NCBI RefSeq assembly: GCF_032154225.1
Contig: NZ_JALDYF010000006.1
Span: forward strand, 1 to 64,000
DNA: 64,000 bases
From: Psychrobacillus sp032154225
Lineage (GTDB): Bacteria > Bacillota > Bacilli > Bacillales_A > Planococcaceae
Direction of reading: 5' to 3'
Numbering within the stretch: position 1 is the stretch's first letter; each line of letters begins with the position of its first letter. The position numbers were made by a program, and so were the translations under genes. Shown piece by piece: positions 18,114-26,348 of this stretch. A model generated the notes under the pieces. It ran no database searches. It was not told the origin of the DNA and worked only from the letters and a program-made list of their open reading frames with translations.

Positions 18114-18875
18114 GTGGGAAGAATTGTTGCAATTGCTAACCAAAAAGGTGGAGTAGGAAAAACAACTACATCTGTTAACCTGAGTGCCTGCCTTGCTTAC
18201 TTAGGTAAGAAGGTATTGCTTGTCGATATAGATCCACAAGGAAATGCTTCAAGTGGTGTGGGAGTAAATAAAGGTGATGTAAATCAATGTATATACGATG
18301 TATTAATAGATGATGTAGCAGTAGTAGAAACAATTTTAGAAACAAAAGTTGAAAATTTACATATAGTACCTGCAACTATTTCATTAGCAGGAGCAGAGAT
18401 TGAATTAGTTTCTACAATTTCTAGAGAAGTTCGATTAAAAAAGGCGCTACAGGAAGTAAAAGGTGACTATGATTATATTATCATCGATTGCCCCCCATCC
18501 CTTGGATTACTTACAATTAATTCACTAACAGCAGCAGATGCAATTATAATTCCAGTACAGTGTGAATTTTATGCTTTAGAAGGCTTGAGCCAGCTTTTAA
18601 GTACGATTCGACTTGTACAAAAACATTTAAACAAAAACTTAGAAATTGACGGCGTTTTATTAACGATGTTCGATGCTCGTACAAATCTAGGAATTCAAGT
18701 AATAGAAGAAGTGAAAAAGTATTTCCAAGATAAAGTATACAAAACAATTATACCTAGAAACGTTCGTCTAAGTGAGGCACCAAGTCATGGAGAACCAATT
18801 ATTATTTATGATCCAAAGTCAAGAGGGGCAGAAGTATACTTAGATTTAGCGAAGGAAGTGATTCGTAATGGCTAA
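18114..18875 (+). CDS. parA: chromosome partitioning ATPase ParA (Soj)
   Basis: Walker-type ATPase (253 aa) that acts with ParB and also controls DnaA activity in Bacillus. The deviant Walker A is NQKGGVGKTT (residues 8-17), then LLVDIDPQGNAS, Walker B YIIIDCPPSLGLL, and EAPSHGEPI in the C-terminal part. The start chosen is GTG at 18114, preceded by AAGTAGGTG; it gives the normal length and N-terminus (MGRIVAIANQKGG), whereas a TTG 21 bases upstream would add a non-conserved extension. It overlaps parB by 8 bp. Confidence 0.96.
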   Translation: MGRIVAIANQKGGVGKTTTSVNLSACLAYLGKKVLLVDIDPQGNASSGVGVNKGDVNQCIYDVLIDDVAVVETILETKVENLHIVPATISLAGAEIELVSTISREVRLKKALQEVKGDYDYIIIDCPPSLGLLTINSLTAADAIIIPVQCEFYALEGLSQLLSTIRLVQKHLNKNLEIDGVLLTMFDARTNLGIQVIEEVKKYFQDKVYKTIIPRNVRLSEAPSHGEPIIIYDPKSRGAEVYLDLAKEVIRNG

Positions 18876-19707
18876 AGGTTTAGGTAAAGGAATCAATGCA
18901 CTTTTTCCAGGAGAAGATTTAGAAAAAGCAGAGCAGGTTGAACAACTAACTTTAGTTACATTAAAACCAAATCCATTTCAACCACGAAAAATATTTGATG
19001 AAGATGCTTTGACGGACCTTTCTGAGTCAATTAAAGAACATGGGGTTTTACAACCAATAATTGTTCGGAAAAAAGGATCAAAATACGAAATAGTTGTTGG
19101 AGAAAGAAGATTTCGTGCATCAGAATTAGCTGGTTTAGACAGTATTCCTGCTGTTATTCGTGAACTAACTGACCAGCAAATGATGGAGCTGGCTATTTTA
19201 GAAAACTTACAACGTGAAGACTTAACAGCTATAGAAGAAGCAGAAGCGTATCAAAGCTTAATAGAAAACTTAAATTTAACGCAAGAACAGCTTGCGTTTC
19301 GACTTGGGAAAAGCAGACCGCACATTGCAAATCATATAAGACTATTATCATTACCAGTTGAAGTGAGAGATATTATTTCTAGTGGAATACTAACGATGGG
19401 TCATGGTAAGGCATTATTAGGTTTAAAAAAGAAGAAAAACATTTCTTTAATAATGGAAAAAACAATTAAAGAAAACTTAAATGTTCGTCAGCTAGAAGCT
19501 TTAGTCCAGCGTTTAAATGAAAATGTTCCACGTGAAACAAAAAAAACAGAGAAAAAAGATATTTTTACTGTAGAGAAAGAATCTGATTTAAGGGAAAAAT
19601 TTGGAACTGCTGTTTCTATTACGAAAAATAGTAATAAGGGTAAAATAGAAATTGAATTTTATTCGGATGACGACTTAGAAAGAATATTACAACTATTAGA
19701 AAACTAA
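18868..19707 (+). CDS. parB: chromosome partitioning protein ParB (Spo0J)
   Basis: CTP-hydrolysing DNA clamp (279 aa) that loads at parS and recruits SMC. The N-terminus AKGLGKGINALFPG is the ParA-contacting segment. The ParB-N domain holds GERRFRASEL near 90 and the helix-turn-helix is LTQEQLAFRLGKSRPHIANHIRLL. A C-terminal dimer domain follows. The start codon lies inside the parA end. Its own coding sequence contains a perfect parS at 19524-19539. Confidence 0.97.
   Translation: MAKGLGKGINALFPGEDLEKAEQVEQLTLVTLKPNPFQPRKIFDEDALTDLSESIKEHGVLQPIIVRKKGSKYEIVVGERRFRASELAGLDSIPAVIRELTDQQMMELAILENLQREDLTAIEEAEAYQSLIENLNLTQEQLAFRLGKSRPHIANHIRLLSLPVEVRDIISSGILTMGHGKALLGLKKKKNISLIMEKTIKENLNVRQLEALVQRLNENVPRETKKTEKKDIFTVEKESDLREKFGTAVSITKNSNKGKIEIEFYSDDDLERILQLLEN
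19524..19539 (+). other. parS: parS centromere site inside parB
   Basis: Perfect match to TGTTCCACGTGAAACA, within the 3' third of parB. Bacillus subtilis also has a parS inside spo0J. It is the strongest parS candidate in the window. Confidence 0.93.
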
Positions 19708-19711
19708 AATA

Positions 19712-19748
19712 AACCTATTTCTAGATTGTCCTAGAAATAGGTTATATT
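19712..19748 (+). terminator. parA-parB terminator
   Basis: AACCTATTTCTAG (19712-19724) pairs perfectly with CTAGAAATAGGTT (19731-19743) around a 6-nt loop, followed by ATATTTTT. Confidence 0.85.
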
Positions 19749-19774
19749 TTTAACTAAAGGATGAGGATGTCGTT

Positions 19775-20479
19775 ATGGTTTTACTAGGAACTCTTATAAA
19801 TGCAGTGTTAATCGTTATAGGGTCTATTATAGGGAGGCTTTTAAAGGGCATTCCAGAGAATATGAAACAAACAGTCATGAATGCAATTGGTATTGCTGTG
19901 ATTGTTATGGGGATTCAAATGGGTTTTGAGAGTAGCAGTTTTGTTGTTGTGATTATTTGTTTAGTTCTTGGCGGGGTAATAGGAGAATGGATTGACGTAG
20001 ATAAAGGACTAAATAGACTTGGACATTTTATAGAGAGTAAATTTGGAGCTAAGGCACAAGGTGGAAGTATTGCTCAAGGATTTGTAACAGGTACATTAAT
20101 ATTTGTTATTGGAGCTATGGGAGTACTTGGAGCATTGAATAGTGGGCTTCAAAATGATCACGAATTATTAATAAGTAAAGGCATAATTGATGGATTTACT
20201 TCTATTATACTTTCTGCAACATTAGGTATAGGTGTGTTGTTATCGGCTATACCAGTTGCGATTTATCAAGGCTTGATTGCTTTATTTGCTACACAGATAA
20301 CAAAACTAATTCCAGAAGCTGCACTTGAATTGTTTATTCAAGAAATGACAGCTACTGGAGGGATTATGATTATTGCAATTGGATTAAACTTATTAGGTTT
20401 GACTAAAATTAGAGTAGCTAATCTTCTTCCAAGTTTAGTTGTTGTTGGGGTTGCCGTTGCTTTTATTTATACCTTTTAA
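19775..20479 (+). CDS. DUF554 family membrane protein
   Basis: A 234-aa integral membrane protein with about six to seven hydrophobic segments: residues 1-20, 30-50, 52-70, 95-120, 135-165, 185-205 and 215-233. The N-terminus MVLLGTLINAVLIVIGSIIGRLL and the glycine-rich LGGVIGEWIDVDK region are typical of DUF554, a family without an established function; transport has been suggested. SD GAGGAT precedes the ATG. It lies alone after the parAB terminator, and its last 45 bp overlap the convergent yyaC gene. Confidence 0.85.
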   Translation: MVLLGTLINAVLIVIGSIIGRLLKGIPENMKQTVMNAIGIAVIVMGIQMGFESSSFVVVIICLVLGGVIGEWIDVDKGLNRLGHFIESKFGAKAQGGSIAQGFVTGTLIFVIGAMGVLGALNSGLQNDHELLISKGIIDGFTSIILSATLGIGVLLSAIPVAIYQGLIALFATQITKLIPEAALELFIQEMTATGGIMIIAIGLNLLGLTKIRVANLLPSLVVVGVAVAFIYTF

Positions 20480-21034
20480 GTTGTAGCGATGCCATGCTAG
20501 AAGTAATGAACGTGAAATGACTTTACCCATCTCGTAAGTAATATTCAGGCGAGTACTTTGCAAAACATTGTACTCCATGAATCCTCCGATATTTACTACA
20601 GCTTTAATCGATATTTCTCCAATTGGGGGCAATTCTTTTTTTACCGCTTTTCCGGGATAAAGTGGACCAGGATGAATAATAATCTGCCCAATATTATTTA
20701 CATTACCTAAGCAAGCGTCGATAGCGATAATATAAGGTTTATCAGGCGAGTTGTTTAATTCTTTTGTAATTTCCTCAATATTTAAAGCATGCAATGGATT
20801 ATCGAGTGTACCAACGATCTGGAATGGAAACGAAAATAGTTGAGTTAAAAATGAACCTGTCATGGGCCCGAGTGCATCGCCTGTAGAGCGATCGGTTCCA
20901 ATGCAGCAAAACACTAAGTTGGGGTGGTTAAAAGGAATTTGTTCTAAAAAGTAGTTGCTTAATCGCCAAATAACACCTGTTTCTTTATAATAGATAGTAG
21001 ATGGATTTTGAATCAATGCCGCATTAGAATTCAT
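20435..21034 (-). CDS. yyaC: sporulation protein YyaC (GPR-protease-like fold)
   Basis: A 199-aa protein of the YyaC family, related to the germination protease fold and found in endospore formers near parB. Visible conserved pieces are FCCIGTDRSTGDALGPMTG (about 41-59), NPLHALNIEE and IIAIDACLGN. ATG at 21034 is preferred over GTG at 21046 because the purine-rich GAGAGTGAG lies 7 nt before it. Its 3' end overlaps DUF554 tail to tail by 45 bp with no terminator between them. Presence of this gene supports an endospore-forming host. The exact molecular role is not established. Confidence 0.88.
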   Translation of the reverse strand: MNSNAALIQNPSTIYYKETGVIWRLSNYFLEQIPFNHPNLVFCCIGTDRSTGDALGPMTGSFLTQLFSFPFQIVGTLDNPLHALNIEEITKELNNSPDKPYIIAIDACLGNVNNIGQIIIHPGPLYPGKAVKKELPPIGEISIKAVVNIGGFMEYNVLQSTRLNITYEMGKVISRSLLLAWHRYNLKGINKSNGNPNNN

Positions 21035-21102
21035 ATATAGACTCACTCTCTTTTTGACATAGTATATGCAAGTAAGAATTTATTTATTCAGCGAGGTGGA
21101 CA

Positions 21103-21936
21103 ATGGATTTTAAAAATCTAAACATTATGTGGGAAAAGGTATCTATGTACTTATTCAAAGAAGATACGTGGATAGACTTAGGTACTGAAGTTGTTAAAGT
21201 AGTTTTTATATTACTGTTAACAGCATTAGTTGTGAGAGTGGGGAAGAAGGTAATAGCAAGAGTATTTTTAATGAAACAGAAGAGTCCTTTGGCATATTCT
21301 GAGCGCAGACAAAATACTTTACTAAAGTTATTACAAAACGTTCTATCTTATGTTGTTTATTTCACCGCTATTTTAGCGATTTTGCCAACGTTTGGTATAG
21401 ATATTAAAGGACTGTTAGCAGGAGCTGGAATTGTAGGTCTTGCAGTAGGTTTCGGTGCACAAAGCTTAGTGAAAGATGTAATTACCGGTTTTTTTATCGT
21501 GTTTGAAGATCAGTTTGCAGTCGGTGATCAAGTACAAATTGGTCAAGCAAATGGGATCGTACAGGAAATTGGTTTACGTACAACGAAAGTGAAAAGTTAT
21601 ACAGGAGAGCTTCATATTATTCCTAATGGAAGTATTTTAGTTGTTATTAATTATTCCATATATAATTCATTAGCTTTAATCGATATTAATGTTTCCGCAG
21701 CAACTGATATTCAAGCATTAGAAAAAAATATTGGTGAGTTTCTACAAGTTTTACCGAGTAAATACGAAGAACTTGTGAAGCCTCCAAGTTTCTTAGGAGT
21801 ACAAAGCTTCGATGCATCAGGTATTGTAGTTAGAATCGCAGCAGAGACTATTCCAACGAAACAAAGTGCTGTTGCTAGAGAAGTACGAAGAGATTTAAAA
21901 GAGTTTCTTGAACAAAAAGGCGTTAAAATTTCATAA
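21103..21936 (+). CDS. MscS-family small-conductance mechanosensitive channel
   Basis: A 277-aa membrane channel that opens under membrane tension to release solutes during osmotic downshock. Hydrophobic helices lie near residues 27-47, 75-95 and 100-125; the last is the glycine/alanine-rich pore helix (GLLAGAGIVGLAVGFGAQSLVKD), followed by the MscS beta domain (FAVGDQVQIGQANGIVQEIGLRTTKVKSYTG) and the C-terminal alpha/beta domain. SD GAGGTGG. An MscS gene upstream of ychF near parB is common in Bacillales. Confidence 0.94.
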   Translation: MDFKNLNIMWEKVSMYLFKEDTWIDLGTEVVKVVFILLLTALVVRVGKKVIARVFLMKQKSPLAYSERRQNTLLKLLQNVLSYVVYFTAILAILPTFGIDIKGLLAGAGIVGLAVGFGAQSLVKDVITGFFIVFEDQFAVGDQVQIGQANGIVQEIGLRTTKVKSYTGELHIIPNGSILVVINYSIYNSLALIDINVSAATDIQALEKNIGEFLQVLPSKYEELVKPPSFLGVQSFDASGIVVRIAAETIPTKQSAVAREVRRDLKEFLEQKGVKIS

Positions 21937-21981
21937 TCCCAAACATTTGTTTAACAAAGTAAAAATAAGTAGGTGAATGAA

Positions 21982-22182
21982 ATGGAAAATAAACAATTTC
22001 AATTAAATGATGTTGTCGAAATGAAAAAACAACATCCTTGTGGTACAAATGCGTGGAAGATTATACGAATGGGAGCAGATATTCGGATAAAGTGTGAAGG
22101 TTGTCAGCATAGCGTGCTCATACCAAGAAAAGAATTTGAAAAAAAGATGAAAAGGCGTATTGTTCAAACTGAAACAGAGTAA
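21982..22182 (+). CDS. yyzM: DUF951 family small protein (YyzM-like)
   Basis: A 66-aa protein beginning MENKQFQLNDVVEMKKQHPCG, with the family pattern MKKQHPCGTNAWKIIRMGADIRIKCEGCQHSV. The Cys residues at about 20, 37 and 40 could bind a metal. The start ATG at 21982 has AGGTG 6 bp upstream; a GTG at 21973 would overlap that SD. It sits between the mscS-like gene and ychF as in other Bacillales. Function unknown. Confidence 0.88.
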   Translation: MENKQFQLNDVVEMKKQHPCGTNAWKIIRMGADIRIKCEGCQHSVLIPRKEFEKKMKRRIVQTETE

Positions 22183-22268
22183 GGATAGACTTTTAACATT
22201 GAAATCAATATAATGAACAGGTTATATAAAATTGATAGGTTTAACTAAAAAGAAGGGTTGTGTCATAC

Positions 22269-23369
22269 ATGGCGTTAACGGCAGGAATCGTAGGATTACC
22301 GAACGTAGGGAAATCCACATTGTTTAATGCAATTACAAAAGCAGGAGCACTTGCAGCTAACTATCCATTCGCAACGATAGATCCGAATGTAGGTATAGTA
22401 GAAGTTCCAGATGCACGTTTAGATAAATTAACAGAACTAGTAACTCCAAAGAAAACAGTTCCAACTGCATTTGAATTTACAGATATTGCAGGGATTGTAG
22501 AAGGAGCTAGTAAAGGTGAGGGACTTGGAAATAAGTTCTTAGCTCATATTCGTGAAGTAGATGCAATTTGTCAGGTAGTTCGTTGTTTTAAAGATGACAA
22601 TATTACACATGTATCTGGGAAAGTAGATCCAATTTCTGATATAGAAGTAATTAACTTAGAGTTAATTTTGGCGGATTTAGAGAGCGTAGATAAACGTTTA
22701 GCACGTGTTTCTAAAATGGCGAAACAAAAAGACAAAGACGCAATGGTAGAAGAACCAATTCTTGTCCGTTTGAAAGAAGCTTTTGAAGCAGGACAATCAG
22801 GTCGTTCAGTTGACTTTACAGAAGAAGAGCTTCGTGTTGTAAAGGGACTTCATTTATTAACAGTGAAGCCAATGCTATACGTTTCGAATGTATCAGAGGA
22901 TGATATTATGGCCTCTGAGGAAAACGAGTATGTGCAAAAAGTACGTGAGTTTGCAGCTGCAGAAGGAGCACAAGTAATTGTTGTTTGTGCGAAAATTGAA
23001 GAAGAAATGGCTGCGCTGGAAGATGATGAGAAGTCAATGTTCCTAGAAGAGTTAGGAATAGTGGAGTCTGGTTTAGATCAATTAATCAAAGCTTCTTATT
23101 CACTACTTGGGCTTGCTACTTATTTTACTGCGGGTGTACAAGAAGTGCGCGCGTGGACATTCAGAAAAGGGATGAAAGCACCTCAATGTGCAGGAGTTAT
23201 TCACTCAGATTTTGAAAAAGGGTTTATTCGAGCTGAAACGGTTGCTTATGATGATTTGGTCTCTACGGGTTCTATGGCATTGGCAAAAGAAGCAGGTAAA
23301 GTTCGTTTAGAAGGAAAAGAATATATTGTACAAGACGGAGATGTTATGTTATTCCGTTTTAACGTATAA
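22269..23369 (+). CDS. ychF: redox-regulated ATPase YchF (Obg-like)
   Basis: A universally conserved P-loop protein of the Obg family, 366 aa, that prefers ATP and associates with ribosomes. G1 is GLPNVGKSTLFNAIT near residue 8, then DIAGIVEGASKGEGLGNKFL (G3 region) and a C-terminal TGS domain (FTAGVQEVRAWTFRKG, HSDFEKGFIRAE). The ATG at 22269 is the family start; the in-frame GTG at 22260 abuts the SD AAGAAGGG. It ends 5 bp before a bidirectional terminator. Confidence 0.97.
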   Translation: MALTAGIVGLPNVGKSTLFNAITKAGALAANYPFATIDPNVGIVEVPDARLDKLTELVTPKKTVPTAFEFTDIAGIVEGASKGEGLGNKFLAHIREVDAICQVVRCFKDDNITHVSGKVDPISDIEVINLELILADLESVDKRLARVSKMAKQKDKDAMVEEPILVRLKEAFEAGQSGRSVDFTEEELRVVKGLHLLTVKPMLYVSNVSEDDIMASEENEYVQKVREFAAAEGAQVIVVCAKIEEEMAALEDDEKSMFLEELGIVESGLDQLIKASYSLLGLATYFTAGVQEVRAWTFRKGMKAPQCAGVIHSDFEKGFIRAETVAYDDLVSTGSMALAKEAGKVRLEGKEYIVQDGDVMLFRFNV

Positions 23370-23374
23370 AAAAG

Positions 23375-23407
23375 AGAGTTAGCGATATCTATTGCTAACT
23401 CTTTTTT
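23375..23407. terminator. bidirectional terminator between ychF and a DUF3267 gene
   Basis: AGAGTTAGC (23375-23383) pairs with GCTAACTCT (23394-23402), with an A-run on the left and a T-run on the right, so it can stop both convergent genes. It overlaps the last codons of the minus-strand gene. Confidence 0.8.
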
Positions 23408-23943
23408 AATACGTATAATTTGGGTTTCTCTGGATCATCTTTAATATATACATCAGAAGGGTACTTACGCAATTCTTTGTACATAGCAAAGTCTCCTGCA
23501 GCTCCCGCGATTAACCAGGCACCTAAAATTATGAGCAACGGTGATCCAATCAAGTATCCAATCACCATTGGAGCAACTCCGGTTGTCCAAAATGGTAATA
23601 GTAAGGCTTTCTTCATAGCGTGATTTGGTAAAGGAAGAGAAGTAGTTGCATATGCAACCCCTAGTTTAAGATTAATGCCATAACTCACACTACTCCAAGG
23701 GACTTTACCAAAAAACCAAAATCCAATTAAATGAAAACATTCATGCAGAAATATAAGTACTACATATCCGATGAGGAAGAATAAAATATCTAGAAAAGTA
23801 AAACTAAATTCAGAGGTGCTATAAAGTAACGTGTAAATTAGCATGCCTACGAAGGATAATACAATGGTCATAATAAAACTTGACCAACCGACTTTTTTTA
23901 AATCAATTTCAATGATTGAAAAGATATTATCTTTCTGTCCCAT
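23395..23943 (-). CDS. DUF3267 family membrane protein (possible zinc metalloprotease fold)
   Basis: A 182-aa membrane protein with about four hydrophobic stretches. After the second lies FLHECFHLIGFWFF, an HExxH-like zinc motif set in a hydrophobic helix as in membrane-embedded metalloproteases; a glycine-rich region and further helices follow. This layout is that of DUF3267. Activity is not established for the family. Start ATG at 23943 is fixed by the SD GGAGGTG, which overlaps a longer in-frame ORF. It is convergent to ychF and divergent from rpsF. Confidence 0.8.
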   Translation of the reverse strand: MGQKDNIFSIIEIDLKKVGWSSFIMTIVLSFVGMLIYTLLYSTSEFSFTFLDILFFLIGYVVLIFLHECFHLIGFWFFGKVPWSSVSYGINLKLGVAYATTSLPLPNHAMKKALLLPFWTTGVAPMVIGYLIGSPLLIILGAWLIAGAAGDFAMYKELRKYPSDVYIKDDPEKPKLYVLKKS

Positions 23944-24003
23944 CAATGACACCTCCATTTAAAATAAATATACATGAATAGAGAAAATAAAGGAACTTAG
24001 TTA

Positions 24004-24032
24004 TTGAAGTTAGGAATGCACTGTGGTATAAT
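24004..24032 (+). promoter_or_regulatory. rpsF operon promoter
   Basis: TTGAAG (24004-24009), 17-bp spacer, TATAAT (24027-24032), about 80 bp before the rpsF start and pointing into the rpsF-ssb-rpsR operon. Confidence 0.75.
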
Positions 24033-24061
24033 TCATGGATGTGAGTAATGATATTACTTGC

Positions 24062-24090
24062 TCCTTGTCGACTGGCAACAGTTGACCAAA
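24062..24090 (+). promoter_or_regulatory. hairpin in the rpsF leader, possible S6:S18 autoregulatory element
   Basis: In the 5' leader GTCGACTG pairs with CAGTTGAC around a GCAA tetraloop, flanked by CC. Ribosomal S6-S18 leaders in many bacteria carry a hairpin mimicking the rRNA site of the S6:S18 complex. The specific bulged consensus was not confirmed by eye. Confidence 0.4.
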
Positions 24091-24112
24091 GACCATAGGG
24101 AGGTGTAAATAG

Positions 24113-24421
24113 ATGAGAAAGTACGAATTAATGTACATTATTCAACCAGCAATTGAAGAAGATGCAAAGAAAGCTTTAGTAGAGCGTTTCCAAGAAATCT
24201 TAACTTCAAATGGTGCAGAAATCATCGAAGCAAAAGAGTGGGGTAAACGCCGCTTAGCTTATGAAATCAATGACTTGCGTGAAGGTTTCTACCAAATCGT
24301 TAAAGTAAATGCTGATTCAAAAGCAATCGATGAGTATACACGTTTAGCTAACATCAATGAAGACATTATCCGTCACATTGCTGTTCGTATCGACGATATT
24401 AAAGTTAAAGCAAAAAAATAA
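24113..24421 (+). CDS. rpsF: 30S ribosomal protein S6
   Basis: A 102-aa protein starting MRKYELMYIIQPAIEEDAKK, with the family segments EWGKRRLAYEINDLREGFY and NINEDIIRHIAVRID. S6 binds the central domain of 16S rRNA with S18. SD GGGAGGTG. First gene of the rpsF-ssb-rpsR operon. Confidence 0.99.
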   Translation: MRKYELMYIIQPAIEEDAKKALVERFQEILTSNGAEIIEAKEWGKRRLAYEINDLREGFYQIVKVNADSKAIDEYTRLANINEDIIRHIAVRIDDIKVKAKK

Positions 24422-24460
24422 AATTGACTAAAAAAGCTGATCGAGGGAGGTTGTTTACTG

Positions 24461-24964
24461 ATGATTAACCGTGTCGTTTTAGTTGGAAGACTAACAAAAG
24501 ATCCGGAACTTCGCTACACACCAAGTGGTGTTGCAATGGCAAGATTTACACTAGCTGTAAATCGTACATTCTCCAACCAATCGGGTGAAAGAGAAGCTGA
24601 TTTTATCAACTGTGTCGTTTGGAGAAAGCAAGCTGAAAACACAGCGAACTTCCTAAAAAAAGGAAGTTTAGCTGGAGTCGAAGGTCGCATTCAAACGGGT
24701 AGTTATGAAGGACAAGATGGAAAACGTGTTTATACGACAGACGTTGTTGCAGACAGCGTTCAGTTCTTAGAACCACGTAATAGCTCTGGAGAACGTAACC
24801 AAGGTGGACAATCATCTGGTGGCAACGGACAGCAGCAATTTTCAACACCTTCATATCAGCAAAACCAACCAATGAATCAGCAAAACTATACACGTGTAGA
24901 TGAGGATCCTTTTTCTAATAGTAGTGGGCCAATCGAAGTATCGGATGACGATTTACCATTCTAA
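24461..24964 (+). CDS. ssb: single-stranded DNA-binding protein SSB
   Basis: A 167-aa protein with an N-terminal OB fold (MINRVVLVGRLTKDPELRYTPSGVAMARFTLAVNR), a low-complexity Gln/Asn/Gly/Ser linker (about 108-150) and the acidic C-terminal tip DDDLPF that recruits repair and replication partners. It coats single-stranded DNA. It lies between rpsF and rpsR, the standard arrangement in Firmicutes. SD GGGAGG. Confidence 0.99.
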   Translation: MINRVVLVGRLTKDPELRYTPSGVAMARFTLAVNRTFSNQSGEREADFINCVVWRKQAENTANFLKKGSLAGVEGRIQTGSYEGQDGKRVYTTDVVADSVQFLEPRNSSGERNQGGQSSGGNGQQQFSTPSYQQNQPMNQQNYTRVDEDPFSNSSGPIEVSDDDLPF

Positions 24965-25013
24965 AAAGCATCACTTAGCATGTTTACTTTAATCGAAAAG
25001 GAGGCAACCAAAT

Positions 25014-25250
25014 ATGGCACCACGTCGCGGAGGCAAAAGACGCCGTAAAGTTTGTTACTTCACATCAAACAATATCATGCACATCGATTATAAAGATGTA
25101 GATTTGTTGAAAAAATTCGTGTCAGAACGTGGGAAAATTCTTCCACGTCGTGTGACAGGAACTAGTGCGAAGTACCAACGTAAGTTAACACGAGCTATCA
25201 AAGTATCTCGTATTATGGCATTACTACCATTCTCTACTGAAGAGAGATAA
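25014..25250 (+). CDS. rpsR: 30S ribosomal protein S18
   Basis: A 78-aa basic protein starting MAPRRGGKRRRKVCYF, with the conserved YKDVDLLKKFVSERGKILPRR and TGTSAKYQRKLTRAIKRARxxALLPF-type C-terminus (here AIKVSRIMALLPF). SD GGAGGC. Last gene of the operon, followed by a terminator. Confidence 0.99.
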   Translation: MAPRRGGKRRRKVCYFTSNNIMHIDYKDVDLLKKFVSERGKILPRRVTGTSAKYQRKLTRAIKVSRIMALLPFSTEER

Positions 25251-25264
25251 GTATATACATGGAA

Positions 25265-25292
25265 AAGACCGGGAAACCGGTCTTTTTTTTTA
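25265..25292 (+). terminator. rpsF-ssb-rpsR terminator
   Basis: AAGACCGG, GAAA loop, CCGGTCTT, then TTTTTTT; 14 bp after rpsR. Confidence 0.92.
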
Positions 25293-25394
25293 TAACCAAT
25301 TTTACTTAAACGATTAATCGTAAGTGATAGGAATTTTAGTTGTAGTTGAAATCTGTTACAATGGATAGATGATTACAACGAAGGAAGGTCCTTT

Positions 25395-26336
25395 ATGCAA
25401 ACGAATCAAACAAAGTTTATAACATCTGGAATCATGATGATTGCGCTATTTGCAATTATAATGGCATTTTCATTATACGTTCCATTCGTAGGTTTTCTTA
25501 CGCTGTCTATTGTCTCCATACCAATTGCTTTGTATAGCTCTCAATTTGAACGAAAATATGCCATAGTTCTTGCAATAATGAGCGTAGCAATATCTTATAT
25601 TATTGCTGGCGTTGTAGGTGTGGTTTTATCGCTGCTACTAGTAGTATTAGGTTTTATCATAGGTGATTCTATACGAAACGAGAAGTCAAAGCTATATATG
25701 TTAATGGCTTCTATTATTTCTTGGTTATTCATGATTACTGGGTTATACATAATTTCAATTTTAGTACTGAACGTGAACGTTTTGGAGAAACTTTTAGAGT
25801 CAGTTAAAATATACTACGAACAAACAGGGAAAATTATGTCTGCAGTTGGACAATTACCAGAAGCCTACAATGAAATGGTTGCTAGTAGTTTGCTGGCTAT
25901 TCAAGCAAGCATGCCATTTTACTTTATTGCTTTCGTAGCTGTATTTGTATTCGTTATTTTGACGATTAATTTGTTTTTATTGAAAAAATTAAAAGTGCCA
26001 GTTCCAAAGTTTTCTAAGTTTATGAATTTTAGACTACCAAAAGCAGTGTTGTGGTATTATTTAATCGTATCCATCTTCTCTCTTTTCGTTTCTTTTGATG
26101 TTGGAACGTTTGGTTATGTGGCTGTTGTGAATGCAATGCTCATTTTGAGGATACTCCTATTTTTACAAGGGGTTTCGTTAATTCATTATTATTTTTATAT
26201 ACAAGGTTGGCCAAAATGGGCTGCTGTACTTGCGACGCTTCTTTCAGTACCGTTATTTACGTTTACTATAATATTAGGTGTATTTGACCTTGGATTTAAG
26301 GTAAGAAAGTTTTTGGAAGACAGGTACAAAAAATAA
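25395..26336 (+). CDS. yybS: DUF2232 (YybS) membrane protein
   Basis: A 313-aa protein with about eight hydrophobic segments spread over its length and few long loops. It matches YybS, the DUF2232 family, always found directly upstream of gdpP in Bacillales. The fold resembles S-component-like multi-helix proteins, but function is not established. SD GAAGGAAGG. The stop is 12 bp before gdpP. Confidence 0.87.
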   Translation: MQTNQTKFITSGIMMIALFAIIMAFSLYVPFVGFLTLSIVSIPIALYSSQFERKYAIVLAIMSVAISYIIAGVVGVVLSLLLVVLGFIIGDSIRNEKSKLYMLMASIISWLFMITGLYIISILVLNVNVLEKLLESVKIYYEQTGKIMSAVGQLPEAYNEMVASSLLAIQASMPFYFIAFVAVFVFVILTINLFLLKKLKVPVPKFSKFMNFRLPKAVLWYYLIVSIFSLFVSFDVGTFGYVAVVNAMLILRILLFLQGVSLIHYYFYIQGWPKWAAVLATLLSVPLFTFTIILGVFDLGFKVRKFLEDRYKK

Positions 26337-26348
26337 GGAGCTGATCAA

